A stretch of DNA of 7,001 nt from Desulfobacteraceae bacterium (GTDB taxonomy: Bacteria > Desulfobacterota > DSM-4660 > Desulfatiglandales > Desulfatiglandaceae), in the NCBI GenBank assembly GCA_030611815.1, contig JAUWPC010000179.1:1-7001 (forward strand). Direction: 5' to 3'. Below the pieces are notes generated by a model that saw only the letters and a program-made list of their open reading frames with translations, was not told the DNA's origin and did not search any database. Shown here one piece after another: positions 4,645-7,001 of this stretch. Made by a program: the position numbers and the translations under genes. Every line of letters begins with the position of its first letter. Positions within the stretch are counted from its first letter, which is position 1.

Positions 4645-6000
4645 ATGGCTATTGTTGCCCCTTTCAAGGGTTTAACATATAATTTCCAGCAAAGAGAAGA
4701 CCTTTCCCGTCTTGTCGCGCCTCCATATGATGTAATTTCAGAAGAAGAACAGGAGGCATATTATCAGGCAGACCCCCAAAATGTCATCCGATTAATTTTA
4801 GGCAAAAAAAAGACCGGCGACTCGGATTGGGATAACGTGTACACCAGGGCGGCGGATTGTTTTGAGAGATGGCAATCTGACGGGAGCCTTATCCGCGCGA
4901 AGGAGCCCGCCCTTTACGTCACTGCAATGACGTACGATCCTGGTAATGGAGCCCCTGAAAGGACCAGGTGGGGCATCATCGTCTTAGTGCGGATAGAGGA
5001 CGAGGAATCAGGTGTTATTCTTCCTCATGAGCGGACCTTCTCGGCCCATAGAGATGACCGTCTGAAGCTTTACAGGGCTTGTAACGCCCAGTTAAGTCAG
5101 ATATTCGGGCTTTATGAAGATCCTGGGAACAGTATGCTTAATGCATGCGGGGAGGCGTTGAGCCACGCCCCTCAAATGGATCTTAGCCTTGAGGACGGGA
5201 CCAGACATCGGCTATGGATACTTAGAAGCGACAGCTTATTCAAGAAGGTATCTGACGCCATGTTTAACAAGTCGATCTTTATCGCCGATGGTCATCATCG
5301 CTATGAGACATCGCGGAATTACAGGAACATGATGCGGGCGAGGTATGGGCAGAGACCTGCGAACAGGTCTTATGAATTTGTTATGATGTACCTTTCCAAC
5401 ATGAATGACGAGGGCCTGACAATTCTTCCTTCCCACAGGCTCATAAAGAACGTTCCCGGGTTTCAGGCCAAGCCTTTCCTCAAAAAAGTGGGTAAGTGGT
5501 TTGATATCAGCGAGTTACCCCTTGCAGGCCGGAGCATTGCCCTGGAATGTCCTGACCTGAAACAGAGACTTGAAAAGGAAGGGCAACATAGGACAGCCTT
5601 CGGTTTCTATACGCATGATGATGATCGATGGCGCCTTTTTTCGCTCAAACCTGGTGTAAGAGGGGAGATGGGCGATGATCTTCATCCTTCGCTCAAGGAA
5701 CTTGATGTGCTTGTCCTGTCCCGGTTTGTTTTTCAGAAAGGGCTCGGATTCAGCAAAGAGGATCTGGATGATGAAGAGATCTTTCAGTATCAGAGCAACA
5801 CTCAATCGGCTGTGTCAGAGGTAGAGTCAGGAAAATACCAGATGGTTTTTCTGCTGAATCCTACCAAGATGAGGCATGTGAAGGAGGTGGCAGGAAACTC
5901 CCTTGTGATGCCGAGGAAATCTACCTATTTTTATCCCAAGGTATTAACGGGGCTGGTGTTTAACAAGATAGACCCCTATGAAATCATACAAGTCCCCTGA
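4645..6000 (+). CDS. DUF1015 family protein
   Basis: A 451-residue soluble protein of the DUF1015 family (PF06245), for which no function is firmly established. Family hallmarks appear in order: VAPFKGL at 4-10, LVAPPYDVIS at 23-32, NVIRLILGK at 46-54, PHERTFSAHRDDRLKLYRACNA at about 127-148, IADGHHRYETS at 213-223, and STYFYPKVLTGLVFN near the C-terminus at 426-440. There is no signal peptide or membrane segment, so it is probably cytoplasmic. The DGHHRY motif recalls the nucleotide-dependent ParB/SerK/SbnI-like superfamily, so a small-molecule kinase or nucleotide-binding role is conceivable, but that is inference. The start is supported by AAGGAG at 4633. The 3' end overlaps the downstream methyltransferase gene by 23 bases, which suggests cotranscription and translational coupling. 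No truncation is visible. Confidence 0.92.
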   Translation: MAIVAPFKGLTYNFQQREDLSRLVAPPYDVISEEEQEAYYQADPQNVIRLILGKKKTGDSDWDNVYTRAADCFERWQSDGSLIRAKEPALYVTAMTYDPGNGAPERTRWGIIVLVRIEDEESGVILPHERTFSAHRDDRLKLYRACNAQLSQIFGLYEDPGNSMLNACGEALSHAPQMDLSLEDGTRHRLWILRSDSLFKKVSDAMFNKSIFIADGHHRYETSRNYRNMMRARYGQRPANRSYEFVMMYLSNMNDEGLTILPSHRLIKNVPGFQAKPFLKKVGKWFDISELPLAGRSIALECPDLKQRLEKEGQHRTAFGFYTHDDDRWRLFSLKPGVRGEMGDDLHPSLKELDVLVLSRFVFQKGLGFSKEDLDDEEIFQYQSNTQSAVSEVESGKYQMVFLLNPTKMRHVKEVAGNSLVMPRKSTYFYPKVLTGLVFNKIDPYEIIQVP

Positions 6001-6706
6001 AATCAAACTGCGGCCTGACGAGTGTGTGGACCACTTTTTAGAAGGCCGGTTGAGGCTGATTCAATCTAAGGATGGCTACAGGTTTTCTATCGATGCTATC
6101 CTCCTTTCCGAATTTGTGATCATAAAGGAGGGGGATGTTGTTATAGATCTCGGTACCGGGTGTGGGGTAATTCTTCTCAGCCTGCTTCTCAAAAGGCCCG
6201 TCGGTCATGCGTTTGGATTAGAGATCCAGGAAGGATTGGCCTCACAGGCGATGCGAAATGCCTTGCTGAACGGATTTGGCGACAGGATGGGGGTCGTTTT
6301 AGGTGATATCAGGTTTCCGCCCATGGCCGATGAATCGGCCGATGTCATTATATGCAACCCCCCATATCGCAAGGTCAGAAGCGGCCGCCTGAATCCAGAC
6401 CCGCGAAGGGCTATTGCAAGGCACGAAATCCTGGCATCGATTGATGATATCCTGCATGCTGCCAGCTCTCTTCTGAGGAAAAAGGGACGATTAGCCCTAA
6501 TCTATCCATCGGTTCGTCTGACAGATATTCTTGTCCGTCTGAGGCGTTTCGGCTTAGAGCCTAAACGTGTCCAGTTAAATTATCCAGACCTGGAATCGGG
6601 CGCCAAATTAGCACTGATAGAGGCGTCATTAGGAGGCCGCCCAGGATTAGAAGTCCTTCCTCCTATCCTCGGGCAAGGGGATTTTTCTATCTCGAGCCGA
6701 CCCTGA
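5978..6706 (+). CDS. trmN6: TrmN6-like tRNA1(Val) (adenine-N6)-methyltransferase
   Basis: This 242-residue class I SAM-dependent methyltransferase belongs to the YfiC/TrmN6 group, whose E. coli member makes m6A at position 37 of tRNA1(Val). The N-terminal IQSKDGYRFSIDAILLSEF (28-46) is characteristic of that group. The SAM-binding motif I is VIDLGTGCG (55-63), the acidic ribose-binding position is E82 in LEIQ, and the catalytic adenine-N6 motif is NPPY (127-130), followed by RRAIARHE (143-150). The ATG lies inside the end of the DUF1015 gene without a clear ribosome site, so translation probably depends on the upstream gene; a few residues of uncertainty in the start remain. At the 3' end it overlaps the opposite-strand DUF721 gene by 20 bases. 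The related possibility is a general N6-adenine or N5-glutamine methyltransferase, less likely given the N-terminal motif. Confidence 0.9.
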   Translation: MKSYKSPEIKLRPDECVDHFLEGRLRLIQSKDGYRFSIDAILLSEFVIIKEGDVVIDLGTGCGVILLSLLLKRPVGHAFGLEIQEGLASQAMRNALLNGFGDRMGVVLGDIRFPPMADESADVIICNPPYRKVRSGRLNPDPRRAIARHEILASIDDILHAASSLLRKKGRLALIYPSVRLTDILVRLRRFGLEPKRVQLNYPDLESGAKLALIEASLGGRPGLEVLPPILGQGDFSISSRP

Positions 6707-6995
6707 ATTCTATCTTGTCAACGGCGTATCTGCCCAATTTCTCATTGAGTTTTTCCTTGATAGCGCTCTCTTGAAATTTGAGTTCCTGAAGAGAGATTGA
6801 GTCTGACACCGTGACCCTCAAACGCTTGTTCCTGATACCTGAAGGCCGTGTATTGCCTAAAAAAGATTCACCGACCACCTCATCCCATACATTCCAGATA
6901 TCCACATCATCCGCATTGAATGGCAGGGTTCCGTCGGTTAGCAGACCGGAGATAATATCTCCTATCGGAGTCAGTTCTTTTCGGGGTTTCTGCAT
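6687..6995 (-). CDS. DUF721 / DciA-like protein (predicted replicative helicase loader)
   Basis: This 102-residue protein matches the DUF721 domain over nearly all of its length. DciA proteins of this family help load the replicative helicase DnaB in bacteria lacking DnaC or DnaI. The diagnostic pattern is seen: IWNVWDEVVGESFLGNTRP at about 33-51 (the W..VVG core), the beta strand RLRVTVSDS at 58-66, LQELKF at 69-74, then LNEKLGRYAVDKIEFRVG at 83-100. The visible start is ATG at 6995, but only six bases lie upstream and they contain no ribosome site, so the true start could lie beyond the window. Its last 20 bases overlap the 3' end of the methyltransferase gene on the other strand. Family assignment is good; the helicase-loading role is by homology. 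Confidence 0.82.
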   Translation of the reverse strand: MQKPRKELTPIGDIISGLLTDGTLPFNADDVDIWNVWDEVVGESFLGNTRPSGIRNKRLRVTVSDSISLQELKFQESAIKEKLNEKLGRYAVDKIEFRVGSR

Positions 6996-7001
6996 GAGTT
7001 G

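Noticed and set aside
4481..4675. Small plus-strand open frame across the repeat composite and the start of the DUF1015 gene
   Set aside because: Its sequence is composed of the inverted and tandem repeats and runs into the real gene out of frame; there is no ribosome site before it.

Overview
The window carries seven protein-coding genes, all of recognisable bacterial families and none obviously mobile, with intergenic spaces that are unusually rich in short repeats. The gene set suggests a Gram-negative bacterium, most likely a Desulfobacterota ('deltaproteobacterial') lineage. It comprises a DEDDh oligoribonuclease, a membrane-anchored M23 peptidase with a long N-terminal ectodomain, a TIGR00725/LOG-like protein, an MTA/SAH deaminase, DUF1015, a TrmN6-like methyltransferase and DUF721/DciA. 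This assignment is an inference from gene families and the style of the intergenic repeats, not from a marker gene.

Layout. 13-549 (+) is oligoribonuclease with a TTG start and a strong ribosome-binding site at the very edge of the window. It meets, with no gap, the convergent M23 peptidase gene (550 to 1917 or 1953, minus). A divergent spacer of about 0.3 kb with a stem-loop follows, then the TIGR00725-type gene (2229-2744, plus). This converges on the MTA/SAH deaminase gene (2849-4210, minus), and the short convergent spacer and the 3' ends of both genes consist of repeat-like sequence. A second divergent spacer (4211-4644) contains a compact repeat composite: two nearly identical 20-bp repeats bracket an inverted repeat and a 14-bp tandem duplication. 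A DUF1015 gene (4645-6000, plus) and a TrmN6-like tRNA methyltransferase gene (5978-6706, plus) overlap and probably form a two-gene operon. The last gene, DUF721/DciA (6687-6995, minus), overlaps the methyltransferase tail to tail, and its start lies at the window edge.

How the genes relate. They are housekeeping in type: RNA turnover (Orn), tRNA modification (TrmN6), recycling of adenosyl by-products of SAM metabolism (deaminase), cell-wall remodelling (M23) and replicative helicase loading (DciA). TIGR00725 and DUF1015 are of unknown or uncertain function. The one plausible biochemical link is that the methyltransferase produces S-adenosylhomocysteine and the amidohydrolase can remove it, but they are on opposite strands and this may be coincidence. 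I saw no defence system, CRISPR array, transposase, RNA gene or integrated element. The most unusual material is the repeat composite at 4437-4626 and the repeat-derived 3' gene ends at 2699-2867.
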